Shown here one piece after another: positions 17,242 through 26,147 of a stretch of DNA of 64,000 nt. The notes under the pieces were generated by a model. That model did no database searches. It worked only from the letters and a program-made list of their open reading frames with translations, and was not told the origin of the DNA. This DNA comes from Butyrivibrio sp. (lineage in GTDB: Bacteria > Bacillota > Clostridia > Lachnospirales > Lachnospiraceae). The stretch is taken from positions 1 through 64,000 of the forward strand of contig NZ_SVFW01000015.1 of NCBI RefSeq assembly GCF_015056685.1, given 5' to 3'. Both the position numbers and the translations under genes were made by a program. The first letter of the stretch is position 1; every line of letters starts with the position of its first letter.

Positions 17242-18237
17242 ATGATGAGGAAAGTATTGTCAATCGTTATGGCATCAGCCATGACACTTGGTCTTGTTGC
17301 ATGTGGAAGCACAGCGCCAGCAAGCACAACTACAGAAGCTCCGGCTTCTTCAGGCGGCCTTATTAAGGTAGGTATTATCAATAACGACCCTAACGAGTCC
17401 GGTTATCGTACAGCTAACGATGCTGATCTTAAAGCAAAATTCACAAAAGAAAACGGATATGATGCATCTTTTGCTTACAGCTTGAAGAATGATGAGCAGA
17501 TTCAGTACGCTCAGACATTTATCCAGGATGAAGTTGATTATCTTCTTCTTTCAGCTGCTGATACAGCAGGTTGGGATTCAGTTCTTAAGGATGCACAGGC
17601 TGCAGGAATCAAAGTAATTCTTTTTGACCGTACTATCGATGCAGATCCAAGCCTCTATGAAGCTTCAATCGTATCAGACATGGCAAAAGAGGGACAGACA
17701 GCTGTTGACTGGCTCGCTGGACAGAACCTTCCTGAGTACAATGTAATCCACATTCAGGGTGTTATGGGTTCAGCTGCTCAGCAGGGACGTAGTGGTGCTC
17801 TTGATACTAAGGTTGCTGCAGAAGCAAACTGGAACATCGTTAAACAGCAGACAGCTGAGTGGAATGCAGAGAAGGCACAGCAGATCGTACAGTCAGTTAT
17901 CGATTCAAACACACCATTTAACGTAATCTACGCTGAGAACGATGACATGGCTAAGGGTGCTGTTGCAGCTCTTGATGCAGCTGGTATCTCACATGGTGTT
18001 GGAAAAGACGTTGTAGTTATGGGCTTTGACTGCAATAAGTGGGCACTTGAAGAGCTTCTTAACCAGAACTGGAACTATGATGGACAGTGCAATCCTTTCC
18101 AGGCTAGCTACATTGATGACATCATCAAGACATTAGAGAGTGGCGGAACACTTTCACAGAAGACAATCATCATGGATGAGAAGGGCTTCGATGCAACAAC
18201 AATCACACAGCAGGATGTTGACACATACGGAATTTAA
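17242..18237 (+). CDS. Sugar ABC transporter substrate-binding lipoprotein
   Basis: A periplasmic-binding-protein-like lipoprotein of 331 residues. The signal ends in the lipobox LVAC near residue 21, followed by a Ser/Thr/Pro linker and the Peripla_BP_4 fold beginning KVGIINNDPNESGY. It belongs to the ribose/galactose-binding family, close to YtfQ-like proteins. It is the first gene of the transporter set, with a strong AGGAGG, and is separated from the ATPase by a terminator-like hairpin, so it is likely made in excess. The ligand is unknown; furanose or pentose sugars are plausible from homology. Confidence 0.88.
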   Translation: MMRKVLSIVMASAMTLGLVACGSTAPASTTTEAPASSGGLIKVGIINNDPNESGYRTANDADLKAKFTKENGYDASFAYSLKNDEQIQYAQTFIQDEVDYLLLSAADTAGWDSVLKDAQAAGIKVILFDRTIDADPSLYEASIVSDMAKEGQTAVDWLAGQNLPEYNVIHIQGVMGSAAQQGRSGALDTKVAAEANWNIVKQQTAEWNAEKAQQIVQSVIDSNTPFNVIYAENDDMAKGAVAALDAAGISHGVGKDVVVMGFDCNKWALEELLNQNWNYDGQCNPFQASYIDDIIKTLESGGTLSQKTIIMDEKGFDATTITQQDVDTYGI

Positions 18238-18255
18238 TTAAGTAAAAAAGAAAGG

Positions 18256-18302
18256 ACGCGGTGCGGCAGGAGTCCGTAAGGACAACCGCACCGCGTTTTT
18301 TA
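18256..18302 (+). terminator. Nested hairpin attenuator after the binding-protein gene
   Basis: ACGCGGTGCGG (18256-18266) pairs perfectly with CCGCACCGCGT (18286-18296). The loop holds a second stem GTCC-GTAA-GGAC (18272-18283) with a GNRA tetraloop, and T7 follows. It is a strong intrinsic terminator whose partial readthrough would set the binding protein above the membrane components. Confidence 0.85.
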
Positions 18303-18317
18303 AAAGAAATAGAGGTA

Positions 18318-19832
18318 ATGCCTGTGGAAGAGAAACAAGTGCTAACGATGCGAGGCATCAATAAATCATTTCCTGGAGTTAAAGCTCTTCAGAATGTGGA
18401 TTTTACCCTGAACAAAGGTGAAATACATGCTTTGATGGGAGAGAATGGCGCAGGAAAATCAACACTGATCAAGGTTTTGACTGGTGTGTATTCCAAAGAT
18501 GCAGGAACAATCTGTCTTGCCGGGAAAGGAGTGGTTCAGATTCATTCACCTCAGGACGCCCAAAGGCTTGGAATCAGTACAGTTTATCAGGAGATAACTC
18601 TTTGTCCTAATCTTACTGTAGCTGAGAATATGTTTATTGGCAGAGGAGAAGGACGATTAGTAGACTGGAAGAGCATAAATGCAGACGCTGAGAAACTTTT
18701 AAAGAAACTTGATATTCCTGCAAAGGCAACGCAGCAGCTTGCAAATTGCTCAATAGCAGTTCAGCAGATGGTTGCCATAGCCAGGGCTGTTGATATGGAC
18801 TGTAAGGTTCTGATACTTGATGAACCGACTTCTTCCCTTGATGAGCAGGAAGTAGAAAAGCTTTTTGGTCTTATGAGAGATCTTAAAGAAATGGGAGTTG
18901 GAATAATATTCGTAACTCACTTCCTGGACCAGGTTTATGAAGTCTGCGACAAGATCACAGTTCTTAGGGATGGTCAGCTTGTTGGGGAATATGAGATAAA
19001 AGACCTTCCAAGAGTTCAGCTTGTAGCAAAAATGCTCGGCAAAGAGATGGATGACCTATCAGATATCAAAGGCGAGAATGCAGCATATGCAGGAAAAGAT
19101 GCGGATGAAAAAGTCTTTGAAGCATCAAAACTTCAGAGTGATGCCGGGATTCAGCCTTTTGATTTTTACATTAAAAAAGGCGAAGTGAATGGATTTACAG
19201 GTCTTTTGGGTTCCGGACGAAGCGAATGTGTGCGCTCGATCTTTGGAGCAGACAGAGTTATTGGAGGCCATGTAAAAGTACATGGCAAGGACGTTAAGAT
19301 AAATAAGCCATTGGATGCCATGAAAAATGGCATAGCATATCTGCCTGAGGACAGAAAAGTTGATGGGATCATAGGAGACCTTTCCGTAAGGGATAACATC
19401 ATACTTGCACTTCAGGTTTTGACAGGCTTCTTTAAGCCTTTCAGCAAGGCAAAAGCCAACGCTTTTGCGGAGGAGTACATTAAAAAACTGAATATTAAGA
19501 CTGCATCGGCTGATACACCGATAAAATCTCTTTCCGGTGGAAATCAGCAGAAGGTAATCCTGGCAAGGTGGCTTTTAATGCATCCTGAATATCTTATTCT
19601 TGATGAGCCTACCAGAGGAATCGATGTAGGAACGAAAGTAGATATACAAAAGCTCGTGTTAGAGCTCGCTTCAGAAGGAATGAGCGTTACGTTTATCTCT
19701 TCTGAAACCGATGAAATGCTAAGAACGTGCTCAAGGCTGATAGTTATGCGTGACAGAAAAGTTGTAGGAGAGCTTTCGGGCGAAGATCTTACACAGAACA
19801 AGATCATGAGCACTATTGCAGGGGGAGAATAA
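18318..19832 (+). CDS. Sugar ABC transporter ATPase (two nucleotide-binding domains)
   Basis: A 504-residue peripheral membrane ATPase of the RbsA/YtfR/XylG class. Domain 1 has canonical Walker A GENGAGKST and ILDEPTSSLD but a degenerate signature. Domain 2 has the degenerate GLLGSGRSE loop, normal for the class, and LSGGNQQKVILARWL. The ATG at 18318 (AGAGG just before) is preferred; a longer frame from 18261 would start inside the terminator stem. The in-frame GTG at 18324 has better spacing and is possible. It is followed 3 bp later by the first permease. Confidence 0.9.
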   Translation: MPVEEKQVLTMRGINKSFPGVKALQNVDFTLNKGEIHALMGENGAGKSTLIKVLTGVYSKDAGTICLAGKGVVQIHSPQDAQRLGISTVYQEITLCPNLTVAENMFIGRGEGRLVDWKSINADAEKLLKKLDIPAKATQQLANCSIAVQQMVAIARAVDMDCKVLILDEPTSSLDEQEVEKLFGLMRDLKEMGVGIIFVTHFLDQVYEVCDKITVLRDGQLVGEYEIKDLPRVQLVAKMLGKEMDDLSDIKGENAAYAGKDADEKVFEASKLQSDAGIQPFDFYIKKGEVNGFTGLLGSGRSECVRSIFGADRVIGGHVKVHGKDVKINKPLDAMKNGIAYLPEDRKVDGIIGDLSVRDNIILALQVLTGFFKPFSKAKANAFAEEYIKKLNIKTASADTPIKSLSGGNQQKVILARWLLMHPEYLILDEPTRGIDVGTKVDIQKLVLELASEGMSVTFISSETDEMLRTCSRLIVMRDRKVVGELSGEDLTQNKIMSTIAGGE

Positions 19833-19835
19833 GGT

Positions 19836-20903
19836 ATGAATAAGCAAATATTAAAAAAGATAACGAGCAATCAGCTCTTTATTCCGCTTATGGCACTTAT
19901 ACTTCTGGCAGTAATAAATCTGATCAATGATCCGGGATTTTTCAAAGTAACTGTTGGAACAAATAATGCCGGAAATCCGGTTTTGTCAGGTTATCTGATA
20001 ACAATTCTTGATTACGGTTCAGAGCTTGCAATCTTAGCCATAGGCATGACTCTTGTTACAGCAGCATCAGGAGGACAGGATATCTCTGTAGGTGCAACAA
20101 TAGCTATTGCAGGATCTGCTATGTTAAGGGTTCTGTGTGGCGGTAATTCAAGACCTGAAACCATTCAGGCTCCGATCATTGTGGCATTTCTTGTAGCCTG
20201 CATAGTTGGTATGCTATGCGGAGCCTTCAATGGAATGCTGGTTGCAATCTTTAAGATACAGCCCATGATAGCGACACTGATTCTTTTTACAGCAGGTCGT
20301 TCAATTGCTGCCTGGATCAACAACAATGAGCTGCCCATAGTTCCAGATCCGAAATTTGCCTACTTTGGAGGCTTTATACCGGGAATTCCAATTCCGACCA
20401 CAGTGTTCATAGTAATAGCCTGCATTATTGTGATCGCGATTGTCCTTAAATTGACAAATCTTGGATTATATACACAGGCTGTCGGAATCAATGAGAATTC
20501 ATCAAGGCTAAATGGTATAAATCCAACATTCATAAAGTTCTTAACTTTTGTTATATTGGGACTTTGTGTTGCAGTAGCAGCACTTATCAAGGTAAGCAGA
20601 TTATCCACGATCAATTACTCAGTTATAGCAAAAGATATAGAGATGGACGCTATTTTAGCTGTAGCTCTTGGAGGAAATACTCTTTCAGGAGGAAAGTTCA
20701 ACATGTGGGCTTCAATACTGGGAGCATATGTCATTCAGTTTTTGACAACTACTCTTTATAAATTCAATGTGCAGTCTGATGCCCTTGCGGCATATAAAGC
20801 TGTTGTGGTTATCCTGCTCGTTATATTCTCAGCACCTACAGTAAGGGACTATATGGCAAAGCTTGCAAAACAGCTTCCAATGAATAGAAAGGAGGCTGCA
20901 TAA
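19836..20903 (+). CDS. Sugar ABC permease 1 (YtfT-like)
   Basis: A polytopic membrane protein of 355 residues in the BPD_transp_2 (RbsC) family, with 8-10 hydrophobic segments. The motif GMTLVTAASGGQDISVGATIAIAG is typical of these permeases, as is ALGGNTLSGGKFNMWASILGA near the C-terminus. With the next gene it should form the heterodimeric channel for the sugar. It starts 3 bp after the ATPase stop and touches the second permease start. Confidence 0.9.
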   Translation: MNKQILKKITSNQLFIPLMALILLAVINLINDPGFFKVTVGTNNAGNPVLSGYLITILDYGSELAILAIGMTLVTAASGGQDISVGATIAIAGSAMLRVLCGGNSRPETIQAPIIVAFLVACIVGMLCGAFNGMLVAIFKIQPMIATLILFTAGRSIAAWINNNELPIVPDPKFAYFGGFIPGIPIPTTVFIVIACIIVIAIVLKLTNLGLYTQAVGINENSSRLNGINPTFIKFLTFVILGLCVAVAALIKVSRLSTINYSVIAKDIEMDAILAVALGGNTLSGGKFNMWASILGAYVIQFLTTTLYKFNVQSDALAAYKAVVVILLVIFSAPTVRDYMAKLAKQLPMNRKEAA

Positions 20904-21944
20904 ATGAAAAAGATAAAAGAAAACACAAGTATATTCAACAAAATGAGCGATACTAACCTGCTTCTTACAATTACAATTGTTATCTTTTTCCTTATGTATA
21001 TAGGAGCAGTGCTTTTTCAGGGCGGTGGATTTACAAAGCCACAGATGTTTTTTAACATTTTAAATGCAAATGCGGCACTTATAATTACTGCCTGCGGAAT
21101 GAGCATAGTTATGATAAGCGGCGGAATTGACATTTCTGTCGGAGGTGTTGTGGCACTCGTGTCAATGTGTTGTGCGGTGTACCTTGACTACCATGATGGA
21201 AGCATCTTAGGCTCTATTCTCATAGCTTTGGGAATAGGACTTGCCTATGGACTGGTTCAGGGCTTTTTGGTTGCTTATCTTGATATTCAACCATTTATTG
21301 TATCTCTTGCCGGAATGTTTTTTGCCAGAGGTATGACAACAATAGTAAATACAGCGCCATTTAACGTAGAAGATCCTGAGTTTAATGCACTTAAACTGAC
21401 AAGGATAAATGTTCCGGGACTTGGATCGGTGAACAAAAAGGGAATATATGTACCTGCATATGTAGAAATTGGTGTGATAGTAGCACTGCTTCTTGTGGTA
21501 TTATTATTCTTAGTACTTCGCTATACCAGGCTTGGAAGGAACTTATATGCAGTTGGCGGCAATAAGCAGAGCGCTTTGATGCTTGGAATCAATGTTAAAA
21601 GAACTAAGTTCTTGTCACATCTTATCTGCAGCCTGCTTGCAGGAATTGGAGGATATGTTTATTTCCTTCACGTAGGTTCAGGTGCTGCCAGCCACGCAAT
21701 GGGAATGGAAATGAACGCCATTGCTTCATCGATCATCGGTGGAACAATGCTCACAGGTGGTGTTGGTAACATCATCGGAACTTTGTTTGGTGTTCTATCA
21801 CTCAGCACGATTCAGAACATAGTAGCATCTGCCGGCCTTGACCAGGCATGGTGGACAGGAATCACCATTGCAGCTATGCTCTGTATATTCCTGCTCATCC
21901 AAAGTATAGTAATGTCTCAAAAAAAGAAAGCTCTTAAAATATAA
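20904..21944 (+). CDS. Sugar ABC permease 2 (YjfF-like)
   Basis: The second membrane subunit, 346 residues, in the same BPD_transp_2 family. It shows MSIVMISGGIDISVGGVVALVSM and SSIIGGTMLTGGVGNIIGTLFGV. Two unlike permeases following one ATPase is the arrangement of the galactofuranose transporter YtfQRT-YjfF of E. coli. The ATG directly abuts the previous stop, and AAAGGAGG lies in the end of that gene. The second binding protein follows after 12 bp. Confidence 0.9.
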   Translation: MKKIKENTSIFNKMSDTNLLLTITIVIFFLMYIGAVLFQGGGFTKPQMFFNILNANAALIITACGMSIVMISGGIDISVGGVVALVSMCCAVYLDYHDGSILGSILIALGIGLAYGLVQGFLVAYLDIQPFIVSLAGMFFARGMTTIVNTAPFNVEDPEFNALKLTRINVPGLGSVNKKGIYVPAYVEIGVIVALLLVVLLFLVLRYTRLGRNLYAVGGNKQSALMLGINVKRTKFLSHLICSLLAGIGGYVYFLHVGSGAASHAMGMEMNAIASSIIGGTMLTGGVGNIIGTLFGVLSLSTIQNIVASAGLDQAWWTGITIAAMLCIFLLIQSIVMSQKKKALKI

Positions 21945-21956
21945 GGACATTGAGAT

Positions 21957-23003
21957 ATGAGAAAAAACGCCATGTTAGCGCTAGTACTGCTCCTGCTTTC
22001 GGTTTTCACAGCCGGATGCGGGAGCAGTGCTATTAATAATCAAAATGCAGATGTTGAAAATGAGGTTACAAAAGACCTTATAACAGTAGGCTTTTCACAG
22101 CTCGGAGCAGAATCTGACTGGAGAAGTACCAATACAGAGTCCATGCTTGAGGCTTTTTCCCAGGAAAATGGCTATAACCTGATATATAAGAATGGCCAGC
22201 AGAAACAGTCTAATCAGATAACTGCCATAAGAATGTTTATCCAGCAGGAAGTCAACTATATAGTTCTTGCGCCTGCAATGGAGACTGGCTGGGACTCAGT
22301 ACTTGGAGAGGCAAAAGAAGCGGGAATTCCCGTGATAATTGTGGACAGGCGAGTAGATGTTGCAGATAAGAACCTCTATTCATGCTGGGTTGGCTCTGAT
22401 TTTGAGCTTGAGGGGAAAAAGGTTGCTGCCTGGTTAAAGGCTTTTACTGAAAAACGAGGCATATCAGCCGATGATATCCACATTGTAAATATACAGGGTA
22501 CTATCGGATCAACAGCTCAGATTGGCAGATCAAGGGGCCTTGCCAATGCTGCAAGAGCAAATGGCTGGGATATACTTGATGAAGTGAGCGGTGATTTTAC
22601 AGAGACCAAGGGCAGAGAAGTTATGGCTTCGTTCCTTCGTAAATATGACAATGTAAATGTTGTATACTGTGAAAATGATAATGAGGCCATAGGAGCTATT
22701 GAGGCCATTGAAAATGCAGGCAAAAAGGTTGGAGCAGACATCACAAACGGTGAGATAATGGTTGTTTCTTTTGACGGTGTAAACCAGGAAGCCATAAACT
22801 ACGCAAAAGAAGGAAAGATTGCTTGTATTGCGGAGTGTAATCCTCACCATGGGCCAAGGGTCAGTTCCCTTATAAAAACGCTTAATTCAGGGGGGATTCC
22901 GGACAAATTTAACTATGTATCGGAGAAACTATATAGCTCTTTTGACGATATAAGTGAAATTGTGGTGGATGGAAGCACATATACGATTGATGAACTCGAA
23001 TAA
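21957..23003 (+). CDS. Second sugar-binding lipoprotein (YtfQ-like)
   Basis: A 348-residue lipoprotein with lipobox TAGC near residue 20. Blocks TVGFSQLGAESDWR, GQQKQSNQI and GDFTETKGREVM resemble E. coli YtfQ (galactofuranose binding) more closely than the first binding protein does. It ends the operon. It may be a second transport receptor with different specificity, or the sugar-sensing partner of the upstream kinase, as in XylFII-LytS systems (inference). The two binding proteins are clearly diverged, so this is not a recent duplication. Confidence 0.88.
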   Translation: MRKNAMLALVLLLLSVFTAGCGSSAINNQNADVENEVTKDLITVGFSQLGAESDWRSTNTESMLEAFSQENGYNLIYKNGQQKQSNQITAIRMFIQQEVNYIVLAPAMETGWDSVLGEAKEAGIPVIIVDRRVDVADKNLYSCWVGSDFELEGKKVAAWLKAFTEKRGISADDIHIVNIQGTIGSTAQIGRSRGLANAARANGWDILDEVSGDFTETKGREVMASFLRKYDNVNVVYCENDNEAIGAIEAIENAGKKVGADITNGEIMVVSFDGVNQEAINYAKEGKIACIAECNPHHGPRVSSLIKTLNSGGIPDKFNYVSEKLYSSFDDISEIVVDGSTYTIDELE

Positions 23004-23094
23004 AAGTGGTATTTTTATTTATATTTAATTTGTATAGGTTATAGTTTACTGTCATAATAATATTACTAACGTTAATTCGGTTTAGGAGACTATT

Positions 23095-23469
23095 ATGAGG
23101 AAAAAGATACTTATAGCTGATGACACTAATTTGATGAGAGAAATGCTTAAGGCTGCCCTTGATCCTGAAAAATATCAGATAGTAGGTGAAGCGCTCACCG
23201 GAGAACAGGCAGTTGAGTATTACAAGGAGAAACAGCCGGATCTTTTGATCCTGGATATCAATATGCCTAAGATGAATGGTATTGACGCTCTTACTGAGGT
23301 CATGAAGATTGATCCTAAGGCCAATGTTATCATGTGTTCAGATCAAAAGTATGAGAACATGATAGTCCTAGCCCTAAAGAAGGGTGCAAAAGATTTTGTG
23401 GTAAAGCCATTTACATCGACTGACGTCGTTGTGGCTGTTAGAAAGGTTTTTGGGGAAGAAGATGCTTAA
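23095..23469 (+). CDS. CheY-like single-domain response regulator
   Basis: A 124-residue receiver without an output domain. It has the acidic pair IADD, the phosphorylation Asp in LILDINMPKMNG, and the Lys in VVKPF. It acts by protein-protein contact. Its stop overlaps the start of the ACT gene by 8 bp (shared ATGCTTAA), so the pair is translationally coupled. No che genes or kinase are nearby. The start is preceded by TAGGAG. Confidence 0.88.
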   Translation: MRKKILIADDTNLMREMLKAALDPEKYQIVGEALTGEQAVEYYKEKQPDLLILDINMPKMNGIDALTEVMKIDPKANVIMCSDQKYENMIVLALKKGAKDFVVKPFTSTDVVVAVRKVFGEEDA

Positions 23470-23866
23470 ACAAATTTCAATCTACGCCGAGAATAAGAAA
23501 GGATGCTTGCAGAATATTACTGGAATTCTTTGCCAGAATGGAATTAATATACTTGGTTCTGTTACAAACGATTCTGCTGAATATGGAATAATCAGAATGG
23601 TTGTTTCAGATCCGGAAAAATGCATCGAGGTGCTTCAGGGAGCAGGTTACCTTTGCAAGACAACACCTGTTTTAGCAGTGGAGTGTCAGGATGAAGTTGG
23701 AGCCTTAGATAAGATCTTAAAGACTCTTTTTTCAAGTAATATCAATGTAAATTATACATATCTATCATTTAACCGCGAGTCTGCAAGACCAATCATGGTT
23801 ATCAGTACAGATGACATTAAGGCAGTTGAGAACATTCTTGTAAATAGAGGTTACAATTGTATTTAA
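23462..23866 (+). CDS. Tandem ACT-domain protein
   Basis: A 134-residue protein made of two ACT domains. The first is about residues 1-68 (ISIYAENKKGCLQNITGILCQNGINILG), the second about 70-134 (LAVECQDEVGALDKILKTLFSSNINVNYTY). ACT domains bind amino acids and regulate enzymes; stand-alone double ACT proteins are little studied. It lies between a receiver and a PLP C-S lyase and is coupled to both, suggesting an amino-acid sensing role linked to sulfur amino acids (inference). The start at 23462 is chosen over an upstream in-frame ATG inside cheY. Confidence 0.8.
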   Translation: MLKQISIYAENKKGCLQNITGILCQNGINILGSVTNDSAEYGIIRMVVSDPEKCIEVLQGAGYLCKTTPVLAVECQDEVGALDKILKTLFSSNINVNYTYLSFNRESARPIMVISTDDIKAVENILVNRGYNCI

Positions 23867-23875
23867 GGAGTAGAT

Positions 23876-25063
23876 ATGTACGATTTTGTCACATCCAAAG
23901 ATGGCATCAGTGAGAACTCTTTTAAGTATAAAGATATGCTGAAAAGAAATCCTGATGTTCCTTCGGGGATAGTCCCAATGTCAATTGCAGACATGGAATT
24001 TAGGACTGCTCCGGAGATCACAGAGGAGATAAAGAGATATCTGGACCACAATTATCTTGGTTATACAGACATTTCTGATAGCTATCTTAACTCAATAGTA
24101 AATTGGATGGGGAAAAGACATAATTATGAAATAAAAAAAGAATGGATTGCGCCATCAGATGGAGTTGTTACAGCTATTGGAGATTTGATCCTTAGCACAA
24201 CCGCCCCAGGTGATGGCGTTGTTGTTTTTTCACCTGTTTATAACCCGTTCAAAAGAGCTGTAAAGATGAAAGGCCGTAATCTCATTGAGGTTTCGCTTAT
24301 CCTTGATGGATCAGGATACAAAATTGATTATGAGTTATTTGAAAAAGAGGCAAAAAAACCGGATACAAAGCTTTTAATATTCTGCAATCCGCATAATCCT
24401 GTAGGCAGAGTCTGGACTAAAGATGAGCTATTAAAAGTATATGATATATGCGTGAGAAATGATGTCTTTATCATTGATGATGAGATCCATCATGATCTTA
24501 TAATGCCGGGATCTGAGCATACAGTGATGGCTCGCGTCAGTGAGGAAGCCGGAATGCATATGGCAGTATGCACGGCTCCAAGTAAGAGCTTTAACCTCGC
24601 AGGGCTTCAGACGTCTTATGTGATCATTGAAAATCCTGATATTTACAAAAAATTCAAGGCATCAAGGCTTGATGGCTTTAGATCCGTGACCAATGTGCTC
24701 GGAATGGTAGCTTTAGAGGCTGCTTATACTTACGGTGAACGATGGCTTGATGAGTGCATTCAGGTTATTTACGATAATTACAGGTACATTTCTGAATTTA
24801 TTGAAAAAAACATTCCGGAAATCAAAATTTTCCCTTTAGAGGGCACTTATCTCTTGTGGTGCGACTGTAGGTCACTTGGTCTAAATAAAACCGAATTAGA
24901 GGCATTTATGACCGAAAAAGCATATATATTTGCGGACGAGGGTTACATTTTTGGAGATGAGGGCATTGGATTTGAGAGAATTAACATCGCATGTCCAAAC
25001 CAGGTGATAAAAGAGACCATGGAAAGGTTATATAACGCATATAAGATATATATTAAGAAGTAA
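23876..25063 (+). CDS. patB: PatB/MalY-type cystathionine beta-lyase/aminotransferase
   Basis: A PLP fold-type I enzyme of 395 residues in the MalY/PatB group, which splits C-S bonds of cystathionine or cysteine conjugates. Visible motifs are IADMEFRTAPEI at the N-terminus, FCNPHNPVGRVW, the DDEIHHDL aspartate and the PLP lysine in APSKSFNLAGLQTSY (about residue 240). It starts 9 bp after the ACT gene behind AAGGAG. The neighbouring ACT protein could be its amino-acid-responsive partner. Confidence 0.88.
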   Translation: MYDFVTSKDGISENSFKYKDMLKRNPDVPSGIVPMSIADMEFRTAPEITEEIKRYLDHNYLGYTDISDSYLNSIVNWMGKRHNYEIKKEWIAPSDGVVTAIGDLILSTTAPGDGVVVFSPVYNPFKRAVKMKGRNLIEVSLILDGSGYKIDYELFEKEAKKPDTKLLIFCNPHNPVGRVWTKDELLKVYDICVRNDVFIIDDEIHHDLIMPGSEHTVMARVSEEAGMHMAVCTAPSKSFNLAGLQTSYVIIENPDIYKKFKASRLDGFRSVTNVLGMVALEAAYTYGERWLDECIQVIYDNYRYISEFIEKNIPEIKIFPLEGTYLLWCDCRSLGLNKTELEAFMTEKAYIFADEGYIFGDEGIGFERINIACPNQVIKETMERLYNAYKIYIKK

Positions 25064-25081
25064 AGGAGAAATACGTAAGAT

Positions 25082-25177
25082 ATGATTACCAAAAAGAACA
25101 AAAAGGTAGTAGCAATAATAGCACTGGCACTTATTCTCGCGATGGTCATAGGAACAGTTGCCAGTGCACTTATCTGA
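25082..25177 (+). CDS. 31-residue single-helix membrane peptide
   Basis: ATG 25082 to TGA 25177 encodes 31 residues: MITKKNKK, then a hydrophobic helix VVAIIALALILAMVIGTVAS, then ALI. The positively charged N-terminus and single helix predict a small membrane protein with the N-terminus in the cytoplasm. AAAGGAG lies about 12 bases upstream, a little far. It sits between patB and a long terminator hairpin and would be cotranscribed with patB. The function is unknown; the small size calls for conservation evidence. Confidence 0.65.
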   Translation: MITKKNKKVVAIIALALILAMVIGTVASALI

Positions 25178-25180
25178 AGA

Positions 25181-26143
25181 TCATAGACGTTCTAGGATTT
25201 CAAGGACATCAGAAAAGTATTCTTTTCTGATGTTTTCTTTTGCATTAAAGATCTCATGCTTTGATTCATCAAAATTTATAAATTTGGCAGATGGAACGAG
25301 TTTTTCAAATTGCCTGTAGCCCTCAGGATCTATAAGATGGTCATTCCCGGCAGTAAATACAGTGATGGGAATGTGGAGGTTACCTGCGTTTTTCATGATA
25401 ACCTTGTTAGTCTTAAGGCTTGCCAGTGCCCATCCTATCGAGGCGCCATAGGTTTGGTAATGCTCGTCTTTTAACCTTCTTTCAAACATATAGTCGTAAC
25501 GCGGCTTTGACATGGCGCTACTGGTTTCAAAAACAGGCTTTCTATCGAATCTCTTTTGCCCCGGAGCAAGAGCTTTTTTCTTACCAAAAAGAAAAGCGTA
25601 GATACCCAGAAGCTTTATCAGAATAGGCGAAGTATTGTTCTTCATCTTCAGCATTGGAGAGCTTAAGATGGCTGAGTCGAAGTACTGGGGATACTTTTCA
25701 AGAAAAAGTGTGCCCACAGCTCCACCCATTGAGTGTGCAAGAATAGTTTTTTTCATGGAAGAAGCGTTTGGAACTACAATTTTTTCTACAAAAACGTGCA
25801 GATCTTCAACGTATGTATTGTAATTATCTATGTAGACAATATCAGGAGCCTTGAGCTTGCCGCCTGAATATCCGTGTCCGCGCTGCTCCATGAAAAAGAC
25901 AGCATAACCTGCCTCGTATAAATACCAGGCATATTCATGAAACTTTGCCCAGAATTCACAGAAACCGTGAACTATAACGATAGCTCTTTTGGCAGAGTCC
26001 GGTATTGCGTAGTAGTAATTCATCTTGGTACCATCAAAAGAATTAAAAACTCCTTGAGAGACATGCTCCCTTCGCCACGCTTTATTCTCGGTATTCATGG
26101 TACTGATGAAGTTATCTTCTCCTAAAAGTTCGATTTTTGCCAT
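25181..26143 (-). CDS. Alpha/beta hydrolase, lysophospholipase/monoacylglycerol lipase type
   Basis: A cytoplasmic serine hydrolase of 320 residues (Hydrolase_4 family) likely cutting lysophospholipids or monoglycerides. Motifs are VIVHGFCEFWAKF (oxyanion region), EQRGHGYSGG and the nucleophile elbow AHSMGGAVG. The catalytic Asp is expected in AGNDHLIDPEG and the His in ESKHEIFNA. ATG 26143 is preferred; an ATG at 26155 overlaps the preceding transporter stop. It is the second gene after the GPH transporter. Its 3' end contains the terminator hairpin used by the convergent patB operon. Confidence 0.85.
   Translation of the reverse strand: MAKIELLGEDNFISTMNTENKAWRREHVSQGVFNSFDGTKMNYYYAIPDSAKRAIVIVHGFCEFWAKFHEYAWYLYEAGYAVFFMEQRGHGYSGGKLKAPDIVYIDNYNTYVEDLHVFVEKIVVPNASSMKKTILAHSMGGAVGTLFLEKYPQYFDSAILSSPMLKMKNNTSPILIKLLGIYAFLFGKKKALAPGQKRFDRKPVFETSSAMSKPRYDYMFERRLKDEHYQTYGASIGWALASLKTNKVIMKNAGNLHIPITVFTAGNDHLIDPEGYRQFEKLVPSAKFINFDESKHEIFNAKENIRKEYFSDVLEILERL
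25206..25241 (+). terminator. Terminator of the patB operon inside the opposing gene
   Basis: ACATCAGAAAAG (25206-25217), loop TATT, then CTTTTCTGATGT (25222-25233) and TTTCTTTT make a 12-bp perfect stem with a T-rich tail, oriented to stop rightward transcription. It lies wholly within the last codons of the leftward hydrolase gene (stop at 25181). Confidence 0.75.
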
Positions 26144-26147
26144 ATGC

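Noticed and set aside
18261..18317. Upstream start for the sugar ATPase
   Set aside because: Would begin inside the terminator stem and has no ribosome site.
17242..23003. Recent duplication of the two sugar-binding genes
   Set aside because: The proteins share fold and scattered motifs only; divergence is too large for a recent event.
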